From the NCBI GenBank assembly GCA_900547095.1, contig URFG01000001.1, positions 124,001 through 188,000 of the forward strand: a stretch of DNA of 64,000 bases. Reading direction: 5' to 3'. The notes under the pieces were generated by a model, which was not told where the DNA came from, did no database searches, and worked only from the letters and a program-made list of their open reading frames with translations. This document shows, piece after piece, positions 1 through 9,701 of this stretch; the stretch's first letter is position 1, and the number at the start of each line of letters is the position of its first letter. This DNA is from an uncultured Oscillospiraceae bacterium (GTDB lineage: Bacteria > Bacillota > Clostridia > Oscillospirales > Acutalibacteraceae). The position numbers and the translations under genes are program-made.

Positions 1-11
1 CCGATTTAAAA

Positions 12-734
12 TTACTGTTTTTTTGCAGGCTCTTCTTTTTTCTCTTCCTTTTTATCCTCTTTTTGAGCCTTTTTTTCTTTATCGGCAGCCTCGATGAATT
101 TTTCGGGATTCGGCTGCTCGTCTATTTTAGCAGAGAGTACCTTTGCCATTTTTTCCGGCTCCATAGGAACGGCGTCCGGAAGCTTTGAAATAAGAGCACT
201 CTGATCCTTAAACATATTGAGAATTTCGGATTTGAAAGCGGCAACTTCAAGTCTTGCCCTGTCAAAAAGCTGCTGCTGGCGGGCAATGCAATCGTCTGTT
301 GCGATCTCTATAGCTTTTAGCTTTCTCTCGTGCTCTGCTTTCTTTTCTTCAAATTCAGCGTCGGCCGCGGCTTTGCGTGCGGCGTCGTCTTCCTTGAATT
401 TTTTGATTGTTTCATTCTCGCGTTTTGTAATTTCTACTATTTTATCTTCAGCCGCCTTGATTATCTCGTCGCTTTTAACTCTTGCGTCGGCAACTATCTG
501 ATCGGCAAGCTTCTGTGCGCTTACAAGAACACTCTGAATGCTTGACTGCGAATTTTTATATGTTTCAATTTCGCCTGTTAAAGCTTCTATCTTCTCGGTT
601 TGCTCCTTTAAGGTCCTTTCAAAGCGGTCATAATCCACTTCAACCTTATCAAGGAAAATATCTACCTCTTCCTGCTTATATCCGCCCACGGATTTAGCGA
701 ATTTAACATTTCTTACATCTTTTGAATTAAGCAT
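12..734 (-). CDS. divIVA: DivIVA-domain cell division protein
   Basis: A coiled-coil protein that binds curved membrane at poles and septa and helps place division or cell-wall machinery. The N-terminus (about residues 1-60) has the DivIVA pattern, with LNSKDVRNVKFAKSVGGY followed by EEVDIFLDKV. Residues about 35-165 are charged heptad-like coiled coil, and the tail is a Lys/Glu-rich low-complexity stretch. It is 240 aa, longer than B. subtilis DivIVA (about 164 aa) because of that tail. It is the last gene of the ylmH-sepF-yggS cluster, 20 bp after ylmH, the usual place for divIVA in Firmicutes. The family assignment is firm; the exact cellular role is inferred. Confidence 0.9.
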   Translation of the reverse strand: MLNSKDVRNVKFAKSVGGYKQEEVDIFLDKVEVDYDRFERTLKEQTEKIEALTGEIETYKNSQSSIQSVLVSAQKLADQIVADARVKSDEIIKAAEDKIVEITKRENETIKKFKEDDAARKAAADAEFEEKKAEHERKLKAIEIATDDCIARQQQLFDRARLEVAAFKSEILNMFKDQSALISKLPDAVPMEPEKMAKVLSAKIDEQPNPEKFIEAADKEKKAQKEDKKEEKKEEPAKKQ

Positions 735-754
735 ATTAAGGCTCCCCTTTATAA

Positions 755-1489
755 TTAAATATATTTTTCGTAATTTATAACAGTCTTTCCCTTTTTGGAA
801 AGGCCTTCATCGGAAATAATTTTAAATTTTCCTTTTTTTCTTACGGATACCGTATCACCCGCTAGGAGCTTTACGGTCGCCTTTGAAGCAGGCATTGAAT
901 TAAGTAAAACATATCCGCTCTCTATCAGCTCCGCGGCTTCTTTTCTCGAAACCTTTGCAAGCTCGCTTATCACGCAGTCAAGCCTCAAAGAAGAAACTGT
1001 CGCCCTGATAAGAACAGGCTTTTTAATTTCAGGCAAAGGCTCACTAAACCCTTTTTCTGCTTTTACTCCGACCGAGCCTACTTTTCCGATATTCATTACA
1101 GCGTAATCCGCTATATCCTTATGCAGAAATACAACGGCTCTTCCGCACTCTATCAGAATATCTCCGATTTTTTCTCTTGCGATATTAAGCGCGGTCAAAG
1201 CGCCCAAAAAATCCCTGTGGGAAAGCTTATCGCAGATTCTGAACCGAAATGTAACGGGAGTGACGGGATATCCTGCAGGCTCGCAGTTTTCAGGGCAGCA
1301 GCAAAGCACTGTTCTCTCGGCATTTTCATATCCGCCGAAAAAACCGACTGAGCAGTCCGCACTTTTAAGCACCGCTCTGACCCTTGCCGCCTCCGATTCC
1401 GATAAAAAGCCTAAAAACTTAAACGATGAATTTAATTCTGCCAGCCTTGCGCAGTCAAGCGCGCGGGCTGTGATAAATTCAGAGTCCAT
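755..1489 (-). CDS. ylmH: YlmH family RNA-binding S4-domain protein
   Basis: A small RNA-binding protein of the ylm division cluster; homologues bind ribosomes or tRNA-containing 50S complexes. Residues 1-150 form the YlmH N-terminal domain. Residues about 170-235 form an S4 domain (RLDCVISELAKVSRKEAAELI, then a GDTVSVRKKGKF-like segment). Its ATG shares one base with the sepF TGA stop (TGATG), so it is probably translationally coupled to sepF. Length 244 aa fits the family (about 257 aa in B. subtilis). Confidence 0.88.
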   Translation of the reverse strand: MDSEFITARALDCARLAELNSSFKFLGFLSESEAARVRAVLKSADCSVGFFGGYENAERTVLCCCPENCEPAGYPVTPVTFRFRICDKLSHRDFLGALTALNIAREKIGDILIECGRAVVFLHKDIADYAVMNIGKVGSVGVKAEKGFSEPLPEIKKPVLIRATVSSLRLDCVISELAKVSRKEAAELIESGYVLLNSMPASKATVKLLAGDTVSVRKKGKFKIISDEGLSKKGKTVINYEKYI

Positions 1490-1962
1490 CAGTAATAAAG
1501 CTTATTGTCGTCGTAATCGTCAAGCATAAGTTCGCCTAAAACATCGATATCGCTAGCAACGATAATAAAGGTGCTGTTTGCAACCTTTCTTAAATTGCCG
1601 TGATTTGCATAAGCAACGCCGCTTAAAAAGTCAATAATTCTTCTTGAAGTTTCGCGGTTAGCTGACTCAAGATTTAAAACGACGGTCTTTTTAGCGTTGA
1701 GATGATCGGCAATAGCCGTGACATCTTCAAACCTATCGGGCTTAACAAGCACGACCTGCATCTGCGGAGATGCCGCCTGATTTTGTGAATTAAAGCTCTT
1801 TGATTTTATCATACGGGGCGCGGACTCCTGCTTTTTTGAAGAAGGCTCCTCCCTGTAGGCAGGTTTCTTGACCGGGTCGGCTTCAACCTGTTCGGTATCC
1901 TCATCAAAATCATCGTCATCCGGAATAGTCATAATATTTTTTATACTTTCAAACAATCCCAT
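1489..1962 (-). CDS. sepF: Cell division protein SepF
   Basis: A membrane-anchored partner of FtsZ that organises the division ring. The N-terminal amphipathic helix (MGLFESIKNIM) is the predicted membrane anchor. It is followed by an acidic, disordered linker (about residues 15-68) and then the compact SepF domain (about 70-150: MQVVLVKPDRFEDVTAIADH, VVLNLE, RIIDFLSGVAYA). Length 157 aa is typical. It sits between yggS and ylmH as in other Firmicutes. The neighbouring ylmG gene usually found here is absent. Confidence 0.93.
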   Translation of the reverse strand: MGLFESIKNIMTIPDDDDFDEDTEQVEADPVKKPAYREEPSSKKQESAPRMIKSKSFNSQNQAASPQMQVVLVKPDRFEDVTAIADHLNAKKTVVLNLESANRETSRRIIDFLSGVAYANHGNLRKVANSTFIIVASDIDVLGELMLDDYDDNKLYY

Positions 1963-1975
1963 AATAGCGCTCCTT

Positions 1976-2686
1976 TTAAAAATAGTTCCTCTCGCCGAAC
2001 AGAGCAGTTCCGATTCTTACAATGTTGGCACCACTTAAAACCGCCTCTTTGTAATCGCCGGACATACCCATCGACAGAAAGTCCATACTACTATTATCTA
2101 TTTTTTTACCCCCGATGTCAATAAACAGTTTATGCATTTTATAAAAATATTTGGAATTTCCGTCAATATGGGTGCAAACAGGGGGTATAGCCATAAGACC
2201 TTTTACGCAAATTCCCGGCATTTCGGCGATTTTATAAACCGCGTCTGACACTTCTTCCTCAAAAAATCCCGATTTGCTTTCTTCTTTTCCTATATTTACC
2301 TCAAGCAAAACATTCATTTTAAGGCTATTTTTCACAGCCTGCTTTGATATTTCTTCGGCAAGAGATAAACTGCTTACCGACTCAATCATTTCCACCTTAT
2401 CGATTATGTATTTTACCTTGTTTTTCTGCAGGTGTCCTATAAAATGCTTTCTTACGGGCGCAAGATCCTCATATTTCCCCAAAAACTCCTGCACCCTGTT
2501 TTCACCGATAAATTTTATGCCTTTATTTACGGCATAATTTATCGTATCGGTATCCACCGTTTTAGTGGCGGCGAGAATTATTATATCCTCGGGTTTTCTT
2601 CCCGAAGCCTGCGCCGCAGAGGCGATATTATCCTTTATAATTTTATAGTTTTCATCAAAGATCTCAGCTGATGACCTTGCCGTCAT
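1976..2686 (-). CDS. yggS: YggS/YlmE family PLP-binding protein
   Basis: A single-domain pyridoxal-phosphate homeostasis protein with an alanine-racemase-like barrel fold. The PLP lysine lies in IILAATKTVD (about residue 41). The phosphate-binding end is visible as SMGMSGDYKEAV and VRIGTALFG. Length 236 aa matches the family. The start ATG lies inside the end of the upstream HlyD-like gene (23-bp overlap), with GGAAAG upstream as a modest ribosome binding site. The gene is the usual neighbour of sepF. Confidence 0.93.
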   Translation of the reverse strand: MTARSSAEIFDENYKIIKDNIASAAQASGRKPEDIIILAATKTVDTDTINYAVNKGIKFIGENRVQEFLGKYEDLAPVRKHFIGHLQKNKVKYIIDKVEMIESVSSLSLAEEISKQAVKNSLKMNVLLEVNIGKEESKSGFFEEEVSDAVYKIAEMPGICVKGLMAIPPVCTHIDGNSKYFYKMHKLFIDIGGKKIDNSSMDFLSMGMSGDYKEAVLSGANIVRIGTALFGERNYF

Positions 2687-3869
2687 ACAAATTCTTTCCT
2701 TTCACTATTACCGCGTCATAAATTCTTAAAACATTATCGTTACTTTTTTTCTGCTCGCAGATAATATAATCTCCCTTGTTATAAGTTACCGTTACCGGCA
2801 CAAATTTAACATTTATTCCCGAAAGTACGTAAACTCCCGCTTTCCCGTCTACCACTCTGAGTGCTTTTTTAGGAATTCTCAGTCCCGAATAAGACTTGCT
2901 TATAGCTCTCATAGAAGAAGTTCTCAGCACCGCAAGTGAGCTGTTCATCTGCTCGCAGGAAAAAATTATCACTGCTTTTTTTGAGTTTTCCGAGATATTT
3001 ATTTTTTTCACGGTTACCGGTAACTGCTGCCCCGTTTTAAGCGAGGTGTTCAATGTCAGAGAATCGCCCTCTTTATATTTAAGCGAATCGTTCACATCTA
3101 CAGGAGCCGCTATATACCACTCATAATCCGAAACTATCTTCCCTATATTGTTTTTGCTCTTTTCTTCGGGCTTTAATGATGTCAGGAATTTTTCGTCTAT
3201 TTTAGAAATATCGTCTGTTTTAAGCACGGATTCATAACCGTCAAGCGAGGATACGAAATATCCAGATCTTGCCGCAGTTACGGAAGCTTTAGGCGAGGGA
3301 AGAGAAGCCGTAAGAGAATTAAGTTCTTCTTTAAGACTTGCAAGGTTAGAAGAAAAATCCGTCTGCTCGCCGGTAGCGGTCGATCGGCGGTTTAATGCGG
3401 TAAGAAAAGCATTGAGCCTGTCACGGGTATTTTCAAAATTTCCGTAAGCACAGCTTCGCTCCAAAGAATTGAGCGCCGAAACCACTTTTCCGTTTATCTG
3501 GTCGATATCGGCGGCTTTCCGGTCGTTATATCCCTGAATTTCCTCTATATCCGAAATCTGTTTTTTGAGTTCTTCTATGCGCTCGTTTATAACCGACGCC
3601 TGCGTCGAGTCATAAACATAGGCTATAACGCCGTCTTTCGCGACTCTTTCGCCGTCCGATACCACATAGTGAAGCGAGCCTGACGAATTAAGGCTTACAG
3701 GGATTTCCTCCCTTATTATATAGCCTGTAAAATCAAGGCCGTCGTTACTCTCGTAATACTCCGCGCTGACCGTTGAAATCGGCTTATAAACAGAAGAATA
3801 GACCTGATGAATTATAAATACCGATACAAGAAGTATCAAAAAAACTTTCAGCACAGTATTTCCTTTCAA
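2664..3869 (-). CDS. HlyD-like membrane protein in the division cluster
   Basis: Predicted single-pass membrane protein: residues 5-25 form one hydrophobic helix, and the rest is likely extracytoplasmic. A lipoyl/barrel-sandwich-like segment (about residues 50-90, with SGSLHYVVSDGERVAKDGVIAYVYDS cut short here) is followed by a coiled coil (about 90-190) and a C-terminal barrel-like part, the layout of HlyD/efflux adaptor proteins. It overlaps the miaA stop by a few bases at its 5' end and yggS at its 3' end, so it is co-transcribed with division genes. No ABC exporter lies nearby, so a role in the cell envelope rather than export is an inference. Confidence 0.65.
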   Translation of the reverse strand: MKGNTVLKVFLILLVSVFIIHQVYSSVYKPISTVSAEYYESNDGLDFTGYIIREEIPVSLNSSGSLHYVVSDGERVAKDGVIAYVYDSTQASVINERIEELKKQISDIEEIQGYNDRKAADIDQINGKVVSALNSLERSCAYGNFENTRDRLNAFLTALNRRSTATGEQTDFSSNLASLKEELNSLTASLPSPKASVTAARSGYFVSSLDGYESVLKTDDISKIDEKFLTSLKPEEKSKNNIGKIVSDYEWYIAAPVDVNDSLKYKEGDSLTLNTSLKTGQQLPVTVKKINISENSKKAVIIFSCEQMNSSLAVLRTSSMRAISKSYSGLRIPKKALRVVDGKAGVYVLSGINVKFVPVTVTYNKGDYIICEQKKSNDNVLRIYDAVIVKGKNLYDGKVIS

Positions 3870-4810
3870 GGCTTTTTCACTCCGTTACATTCAAGTATTT
3901 GTTCCGCTTTTTTATAGATATCGGGTTCAGTGTCCGCATAGATCCAATTTATCCTGCTGTCGCGGTTAAACCAGGAAAGCTGTCTTTTTGCATAATGCCG
4001 TGTAGAAGTTTTAAATTTTTCTATACAGCTTTCAAGGCTCTCTTCGCCTTTAAAATATGGGAAAAATTCTTTATGGCCTATCGCCTGGATTGAGGTTTTA
4101 GAAGAATTTTTATCCTCATAGGCAAGCTTTGCTTCCTGCAAAAGACCGCAATTTATCATAATTTCGGCTCTTTTTTCTATTCTTTCGTAAAGCTTTGCCC
4201 TATCGGCGAATTTAATTCCTATCATTATAAAATCATAAGGAGAGGGAATGCTTTTTGAAATTTCGTTTAAATAAGTCGCAGTCCTGCCCGTTTTATAATA
4301 AATTTCAAGATATCTTATAATTCTTCTTGTATTGTTAATATGAAGCTTGCCTGCCGCTTTGGGATCGATTCTTTTAAGTTCGCAAAACAGCGACTCGGCT
4401 CCCTCTTTTTCAAGTCTTGCTTCAAGGATAATTCTTATATTATCATCTTTTTCCTCTTCGCCGAACATTATATTATCAGCAAGCGAGGAAATATAAAGTC
4501 CTGTGCCGCCGGTTAGTACTGGAAGTCTGTTAAATTTTAAGCAATCGTCTATTTCCTTTCGGGCAAGCCCGCAATAATCCGCGGCGCTGAAATTCGTATC
4601 CGGATCTAAAAACTCAAAAAGCCTGTGGGTCGCTCTTGCTTTTTCTTCTTCTGTGGGAGCGGCGGAAGCAATGGAAATATCTTTATATATCTGCATTGAG
4701 TCGGCGCAGATAATATCTCCGCCGAAGTTTTCGGCTATTTTAAGAGAAAGCTCCGTTTTGCCCGAAGCCGTGGGACCTAAAACGCAGACAACTTTATTAT
4801 TTTTGCTCAT
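3866..4810 (-). CDS. miaA: tRNA dimethylallyltransferase MiaA
   Basis: Transfers a dimethylallyl group to N6 of adenosine 37 in tRNAs that read UNN codons. The P-loop GPTASGKTEL is at residues 12-21, ICADSMQIY follows, and LTGGTGLYI marks the substrate site. The C-terminal QAIGHKEF and RRQLSW-type motifs (here KRQLSWFNRD) are present. Length 314 aa is normal. It overlaps mutL by 4 bp and shares an operon with miaB further upstream, the enzyme that methylthiolates the product. Confidence 0.95.
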   Translation of the reverse strand: MSKNNKVVCVLGPTASGKTELSLKIAENFGGDIICADSMQIYKDISIASAAPTEEEKARATHRLFEFLDPDTNFSAADYCGLARKEIDDCLKFNRLPVLTGGTGLYISSLADNIMFGEEEKDDNIRIILEARLEKEGAESLFCELKRIDPKAAGKLHINNTRRIIRYLEIYYKTGRTATYLNEISKSIPSPYDFIMIGIKFADRAKLYERIEKRAEIMINCGLLQEAKLAYEDKNSSKTSIQAIGHKEFFPYFKGEESLESCIEKFKTSTRHYAKRQLSWFNRDSRINWIYADTEPDIYKKAEQILECNGVKKP

Positions 4811-6639
4811 TGTATCCTCTTAAACTGCTTTTCAAAATCCTTTTTTGTGATTTCAAAAGCAACAGGTCTTCCATGGGGGCAATAAAAGACATCCTTGTCG
4901 GATAAAACCTTTTTAGCAAGCGAAATCATTTCGGCAGGCATGGTTTTATAGCCCGCTTTAATAGCGGCTTTGCAGGCGACAGTGTGAAGAATATGGTCTT
5001 TTATCTTAAGACCGGGATCTTTCGCGCCATTTTGCAAAAGCTCCGCCGCCTCGGTGATAATTTCCGAAACATCCGCCGCTTTTATTACCGACGGAATTGC
5101 TCTTACGGCAACCGTCATATTCCCGAAATCTTCAAGCTCAAAGCCGAGCTTTAAAAATGCGTCAAGGTTTTCCGTTACAGCGCTGTAAGCCCTGCTTTCA
5201 AGCGTGACAGGCAAAGGAGCTAAAAGGCTTTGAGAAGAAACCGATGAGTTGTTCGAAAGCTCGTTAAATAATATTCTTTCGTGAGCCGCGTGCTTATCGA
5301 TTATAAAAACGCTTTCATCTTTTTCCACAATAATATAGGTGGAAAATGCCTCGCCTATCAGCCTTACTTCGATTTCCTCCGAAACTTTATCTTCCTTTAT
5401 TTCAGGCTTTTCTTCGATTTCCTGCTTTTTTATTTCCTGAACTTTTTTAATTATTTCTTCCCTTATAAAAGCAGGAGCCGGAGCCTGGCGGAAATTAAGA
5501 ACTTTATCGAAAATTTCAGGTTCTTCTTTAATTTCGGGTTTTTTATTAACTTCGGTCTTTATAGGTGCGGATTCATATTTTAAAAAGCTTACCTCGTTAC
5601 TTAAAGGAACGGCTTTCTTCGTATTGTTCAGATTCATAAGAGGCCTTGTATCACCTGCTAATATAGCGGATTTTACCCCTGTATACACCGCCTCGAATAC
5701 ACGCCTTTCATCCGAAAATCTAACCTCGGTCTTAGCAGGGTGAACATTTACATCTACCGTGTCAAAAGGCATATTGATATTTAAAACAAAGCAGGGATAT
5801 TTTCCTATCATAGCGCTGTTTTTATAAGCCTGCTCTGCGGCGGCGCTCACGGTGCCGGATTTTACAAGCCTGCCATTTAAAAAAGTGTACTGTCCTGCTC
5901 TTGACTGCCTGCAGGATACAGGCTTGCAGGTGAATCCCGAAACTAAAATACCGTTTAATTCCGTTTCAACAGGAATAAGCGAAGAAGCAAAATCCCTGCC
6001 TAAAAGCGAATAGACGGCTGATTTTAAATCGCCTGAGCCGTCGGTGAAAAACTCTGTTCTATTATCCCTTATGAATTTAAAGGAAATTTCGGGGTGCGAA
6101 AGAGCCGCTCTTAAAACCACCGCCGAAACGGCATTGCCCTCGGAACTGTCCTTTTTTAAAAATTTCATTCTTGCGGGGGTGTTGTAAAAAAGATCTCTGA
6201 TAATTAAAGTTGTACCCGTCTGCGCGCCGCACTCTTCATATAAAAGCTCGGCTCCGCCCTCCGTTATGTAATGTGTTCCGTAATCCTCCGAGGCGGTTTT
6301 TGTTATCATTTCCACTCTCGCAACACTTGAAAGCGCCGCAAGCGCCTCGCCTCTGAATCCTAATGAGCTGATTGCGTTAAGATCCGAAGCGGAGCTTATT
6401 TTGCTCGTTGCGTGCCTGATAAAGCTTAAAGGCACATCCAAGTGGGATATTCCGCAGCCATCGTCAGTAATTCTGATATAAGCTATGCCGCCTCTTCTTA
6501 TTTCCACGATGATAGATCTCGCACCTGCGTCAATAGAGTTTTCCACAGCTTCTTTTACGGCGGAGGCAGGTCTTTCCACAACCTCGCCCGCAGCTATAAG
6601 CTCGGATATCTCTTTCGGCAGAACATTGATTTTCGGCAT
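4807..6639 (-). CDS. mutL: DNA mismatch repair protein MutL
   Basis: Couples MutS mismatch recognition to strand incision. The GHKL ATPase domain spans residues 1-330, with NSIDAGA, DDGCGI, FRGEALAAL and TPARMKF motifs. A proline/glutamate-rich linker spans about 355-420, and a C-terminal dimerisation/endonuclease domain follows. The domain carries DKHAAHERILFNE (about residue 446 on), a form of the DQHAx2Ex4E metal motif of nicking MutL proteins, and CPHGRP near the end. It therefore looks like an active endonuclease type, as in most bacteria lacking MutH. It lies 20 bp after mutS. Confidence 0.95.
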   Translation of the reverse strand: MPKINVLPKEISELIAAGEVVERPASAVKEAVENSIDAGARSIIVEIRRGGIAYIRITDDGCGISHLDVPLSFIRHATSKISSASDLNAISSLGFRGEALAALSSVARVEMITKTASEDYGTHYITEGGAELLYEECGAQTGTTLIIRDLFYNTPARMKFLKKDSSEGNAVSAVVLRAALSHPEISFKFIRDNRTEFFTDGSGDLKSAVYSLLGRDFASSLIPVETELNGILVSGFTCKPVSCRQSRAGQYTFLNGRLVKSGTVSAAAEQAYKNSAMIGKYPCFVLNINMPFDTVDVNVHPAKTEVRFSDERRVFEAVYTGVKSAILAGDTRPLMNLNNTKKAVPLSNEVSFLKYESAPIKTEVNKKPEIKEEPEIFDKVLNFRQAPAPAFIREEIIKKVQEIKKQEIEEKPEIKEDKVSEEIEVRLIGEAFSTYIIVEKDESVFIIDKHAAHERILFNELSNNSSVSSQSLLAPLPVTLESRAYSAVTENLDAFLKLGFELEDFGNMTVAVRAIPSVIKAADVSEIITEAAELLQNGAKDPGLKIKDHILHTVACKAAIKAGYKTMPAEMISLAKKVLSDKDVFYCPHGRPVAFEITKKDFEKQFKRIQ

Positions 6640-6659
6640 AGTTTATATCACTCCTTTTT

Positions 6660-9248
6660 TTAAACCTTTGTTTTTTTGCAAAGATCGTTTAGTATACCCA
6701 TTGCCTCAATAGGAGTCAGAGTATCAACATCTGTATTTTTAAGCACGGATATAATTTCTGAGCCGTCAAATTTCTCCGGGATCTCATTATCCCTGTAAAC
6801 TCTTGACTTCTCTTTATAATCTCCCTCTTCGACGGTGTTTAAAATTTCTCTTGCCCTTTTAATTACCTCATCGGGAATTCCGCTTAATTTTGCGACTTCG
6901 ATACCGTAACTCTCGTCTGCTCCTCCGCGGACAATTCTTCTTAAGAAAATTATATCGTCGCCGTGTTTTTTAACGGCGATATTGTAATTTTTAACTCCCT
7001 CAAGCTCATCTTCCATAACTGTGAGCTCGTGATAATGGGTAGCAAACAGTGATTTAGCACCTATTTTATCCTTATCGGCAATAAATTCCAAAACAGCTCT
7101 TGCTATTGACATACCGTCATAAGTGGAAGTTCCTCTGCCTATCTCGTCTAAAATAAGCAGACTTTTATTAGTTGCGTTTTTAAGGATATTTGCGACCTCG
7201 CTCATTTCCACCATAAATGTGGACTTGCCTGACGCTAAATCGTCTGACGCGCCTACCCTAGTGAAAATCGCGTCGGTTATACCTATTTTTGCCTCTTTTG
7301 CGGGAACAAAAGAGCCAACCTGTGCCATAAGTGTGATCAGCGCCACCTGACGCATATATGTGGATTTACCCGCCATATTAGGTCCTGTTATAATCGCGCA
7401 GCGATTTTCTTTTGAATCCAAAAGCGTATCATTAGAAACGAAAGGAACGCTTATAAGCTTTTCTACGACAGGGTGCCTGCCGCCCGTTATCCTTATTTCA
7501 TCACTCTTATTTACTTCCGGCCTTACATAGCCGTTTAAAGCGGCGGTGTTTGCAAATGATACAAGAACATCGAGTTTAGCCACAGCCTCAGCAGATCTTT
7601 GAAATCTCTCGCTTGATAAAGCCACGGTTTTGCGAACCTTATCGAAAAGCTCGTATTCAAGACCGTTCAGCTTTTCACGGGCGGTTAAAATTCTTGTTTC
7701 AAGCTCTTTTAATTCTTCGGTTATGTATCTCTCGCAGTTGGTAAGAGTTTGTTTTCTTATATATCTTTCAGGCACTTTATCAAGGAAAGAATTAGTTACC
7801 TCAATATAATATCCGAAAACTTTATTATAGCGGATTTTAAGATTTTTAATACCCGTTTTTTCCTTTTCTTCGGCCTCTATTTCCGCAAGATATTTGGAGC
7901 CGTGCTCAACATCGTCACGGTATCTGTCAACTTCCGCGCTGAAACCGTCTTTGATAATTCCTCCCTCTTTCATAGCGAGTGGCGGATCTTCTTTAATGGA
8001 AGTCTTAATAAGATCAGTAATATCGTCAAGAGGATCGATATCCTCATAAATGCTTTTAAGCATTGAGCTTTTAGCATTACTTAAAATTTTCTTTATAAGA
8101 GGAAATTTAGAAGAGGTCGCCGCTATTAAAACAAGATCTTTAGGATTTGCGGAAGAATAAAGCACCTTTGTCATAAGCCGTTCAACGTCCTTTATCCCGC
8201 CGAGGTACTCATAAGCTTCTCCCCGCAATACCGAATCGGATTTAAGCTCCTCGGTTGCGTCAAGCCTTAGATTTATTCTGTCAAGGTTCATCAGCGGCTT
8301 TTCAAACCAGGATCTTATAAGCCTTTTGCCCATAGCTGTCCTCGTTTTGTCCATTACCCATAAAAGCGAGCCTTTTTTAGATTTAAGACGCATAGTTTCG
8401 CATATTTCAAGGTTTCTCACAGCCGTAAGGTCAAGCTTCATAAACTGCGACTGCGTGTAAAAATCCACCGATCTTAAATGAACACCGTGGTTCATTCCCG
8501 TTTCGTTTATGTACCTCACCGCGGCTCCCAAAGCGGAGGCGGCGGCAGAATTCGGCGCGATACCAAGCTCCTCGGAACTTATAACATTAAAGCCCTTGCA
8601 GATAGCCTCTATCGCCGTGCTCTCTTCAAATTCCATAGGATTTCTTTTGGTTATCGTGCCCTCAAATTCGGCTTTGATTATTTTAGAGAATTCCTTGTCG
8701 GATAAAAGGTTACCGTCGATAATCAGCTCGCGCGCATTAAATCTGATAAGCTCCGAAGCGGCTCGGAGGATAATGTCTTCCCCCGAAATTTCGGTAACAT
8801 GGGCTTCGCCCGTTGAGATATCGCAAAATGAAAGTCCCACGCTTTTTTCTTTAAGCGCTATGCTTGCAAGATAATTGTTTCTCGATTCATCGAGCATAGA
8901 ATCTTCGATAACCGTTCCCGGAGTTATAACTCTTATGACATCGCGGTTAACAAGTTTTTTAGCCTTAGACGGATCCTCCGTCTGCTCGCAGATAGCTACT
9001 TTATAGCCTCTTTCTACAAGCCTTGCAATATAGCTTTCGCAGCTGTGAAAAGGAACTCCGCACATAGGCGCTCTCTCTTCAAGCCCGCAGTCCTTTCCTG
9101 TGAGAACAAGATCGAGTTCTTCCGAGGCGGTTTTCGCGTCGTCAAAAAACATCTCGTAAAAATCTCCGAGTCTGAAAAATAAAATACTATCCTTGTTCTG
9201 CTCTTTGATCCTCAGATACTGACTCATCATCGGAGAAAGTTCTTTCAT
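6660..9248 (-). CDS. mutS: DNA mismatch repair protein MutS
   Basis: Recognises base mismatches and small loops. The N-terminal mismatch-binding domain has the Phe-x-Glu motif in FFRLGDFYEMFF (about residues 24-35). The connector, lever and clamp domains occupy about 130-570. The ABC-type ATPase has its P-loop GPNMAGKSTYM near residue 622, then DEIGRGTSTYDG and ATHYHEL. Length 862 aa is typical. It forms one operon with ylbF upstream and mutL downstream. Confidence 0.97.
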   Translation of the reverse strand: MKELSPMMSQYLRIKEQNKDSILFFRLGDFYEMFFDDAKTASEELDLVLTGKDCGLEERAPMCGVPFHSCESYIARLVERGYKVAICEQTEDPSKAKKLVNRDVIRVITPGTVIEDSMLDESRNNYLASIALKEKSVGLSFCDISTGEAHVTEISGEDIILRAASELIRFNARELIIDGNLLSDKEFSKIIKAEFEGTITKRNPMEFEESTAIEAICKGFNVISSEELGIAPNSAAASALGAAVRYINETGMNHGVHLRSVDFYTQSQFMKLDLTAVRNLEICETMRLKSKKGSLLWVMDKTRTAMGKRLIRSWFEKPLMNLDRINLRLDATEELKSDSVLRGEAYEYLGGIKDVERLMTKVLYSSANPKDLVLIAATSSKFPLIKKILSNAKSSMLKSIYEDIDPLDDITDLIKTSIKEDPPLAMKEGGIIKDGFSAEVDRYRDDVEHGSKYLAEIEAEEKEKTGIKNLKIRYNKVFGYYIEVTNSFLDKVPERYIRKQTLTNCERYITEELKELETRILTAREKLNGLEYELFDKVRKTVALSSERFQRSAEAVAKLDVLVSFANTAALNGYVRPEVNKSDEIRITGGRHPVVEKLISVPFVSNDTLLDSKENRCAIITGPNMAGKSTYMRQVALITLMAQVGSFVPAKEAKIGITDAIFTRVGASDDLASGKSTFMVEMSEVANILKNATNKSLLILDEIGRGTSTYDGMSIARAVLEFIADKDKIGAKSLFATHYHELTVMEDELEGVKNYNIAVKKHGDDIIFLRRIVRGGADESYGIEVAKLSGIPDEVIKRAREILNTVEEGDYKEKSRVYRDNEIPEKFDGSEIISVLKNTDVDTLTPIEAMGILNDLCKKTKV

Positions 9249-9274
9249 TTTTTTATCCCCTTAACAAATTAAAC

Positions 9275-9682
9275 TCAGTGACAGCCTCCGCAGCTTGAGC
9301 AGGAGCCTGTGCATTCGTGTGATTCAGGCTCGCACACTTTAGGATCCGCTCCCTCTACACACTGCATTATTATGCTGTTGATATCGGAAAGCATAGCGTC
9401 AACCCCGGCTTTTGCGGTGTTATATTCAAGCATAGCGTTACCCGACATTATTCTCGCATAAATTTTTCTTAAATCTTCGTTTAATTTCTTTATCTTTTCG
9501 TCGTCTTTATCGTCGCGGGTCATCTCCTGATCGAGATTCATTCGGATAATATTGAATTCTCCGATATCTTTCTGGAGCTGCTCGTCCTTATCGTTTGCAA
9601 GCTTAGCCTTTGCGTAGGCTATAAAGCGCTCGTCTTTCTGAATTTCCTCTCCGAGTTTTCTTGCTGCTTCTATTATTCCCAT
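9275..9682 (-). CDS. YlbF/YmcA family protein with Cys-rich tail
   Basis: Small helical protein of the YlbF/YmcA (Com_YlbF) family; in B. subtilis these proteins form a complex with YaaT that assists RNase Y and carries iron-sulfur clusters. Residues 1-110 are all helical and charged. The C-terminus has a cysteine cluster, CVEGADPKVCEPESHECTG followed by SCSSCGGCH, with seven Cys in about 25 residues, a possible metal site. It lies 26 bp before mutS and 19 bp after miaB, in the same operon. Family membership is likely; the metal role is inference. Confidence 0.75.
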   Translation of the reverse strand: MGIIEAARKLGEEIQKDERFIAYAKAKLANDKDEQLQKDIGEFNIIRMNLDQEMTRDDKDDEKIKKLNEDLRKIYARIMSGNAMLEYNTAKAGVDAMLSDINSIIMQCVEGADPKVCEPESHECTGSCSSCGGCH

Positions 9683-9701
9683 AATATATTTTCCTTTCTT
9701 T

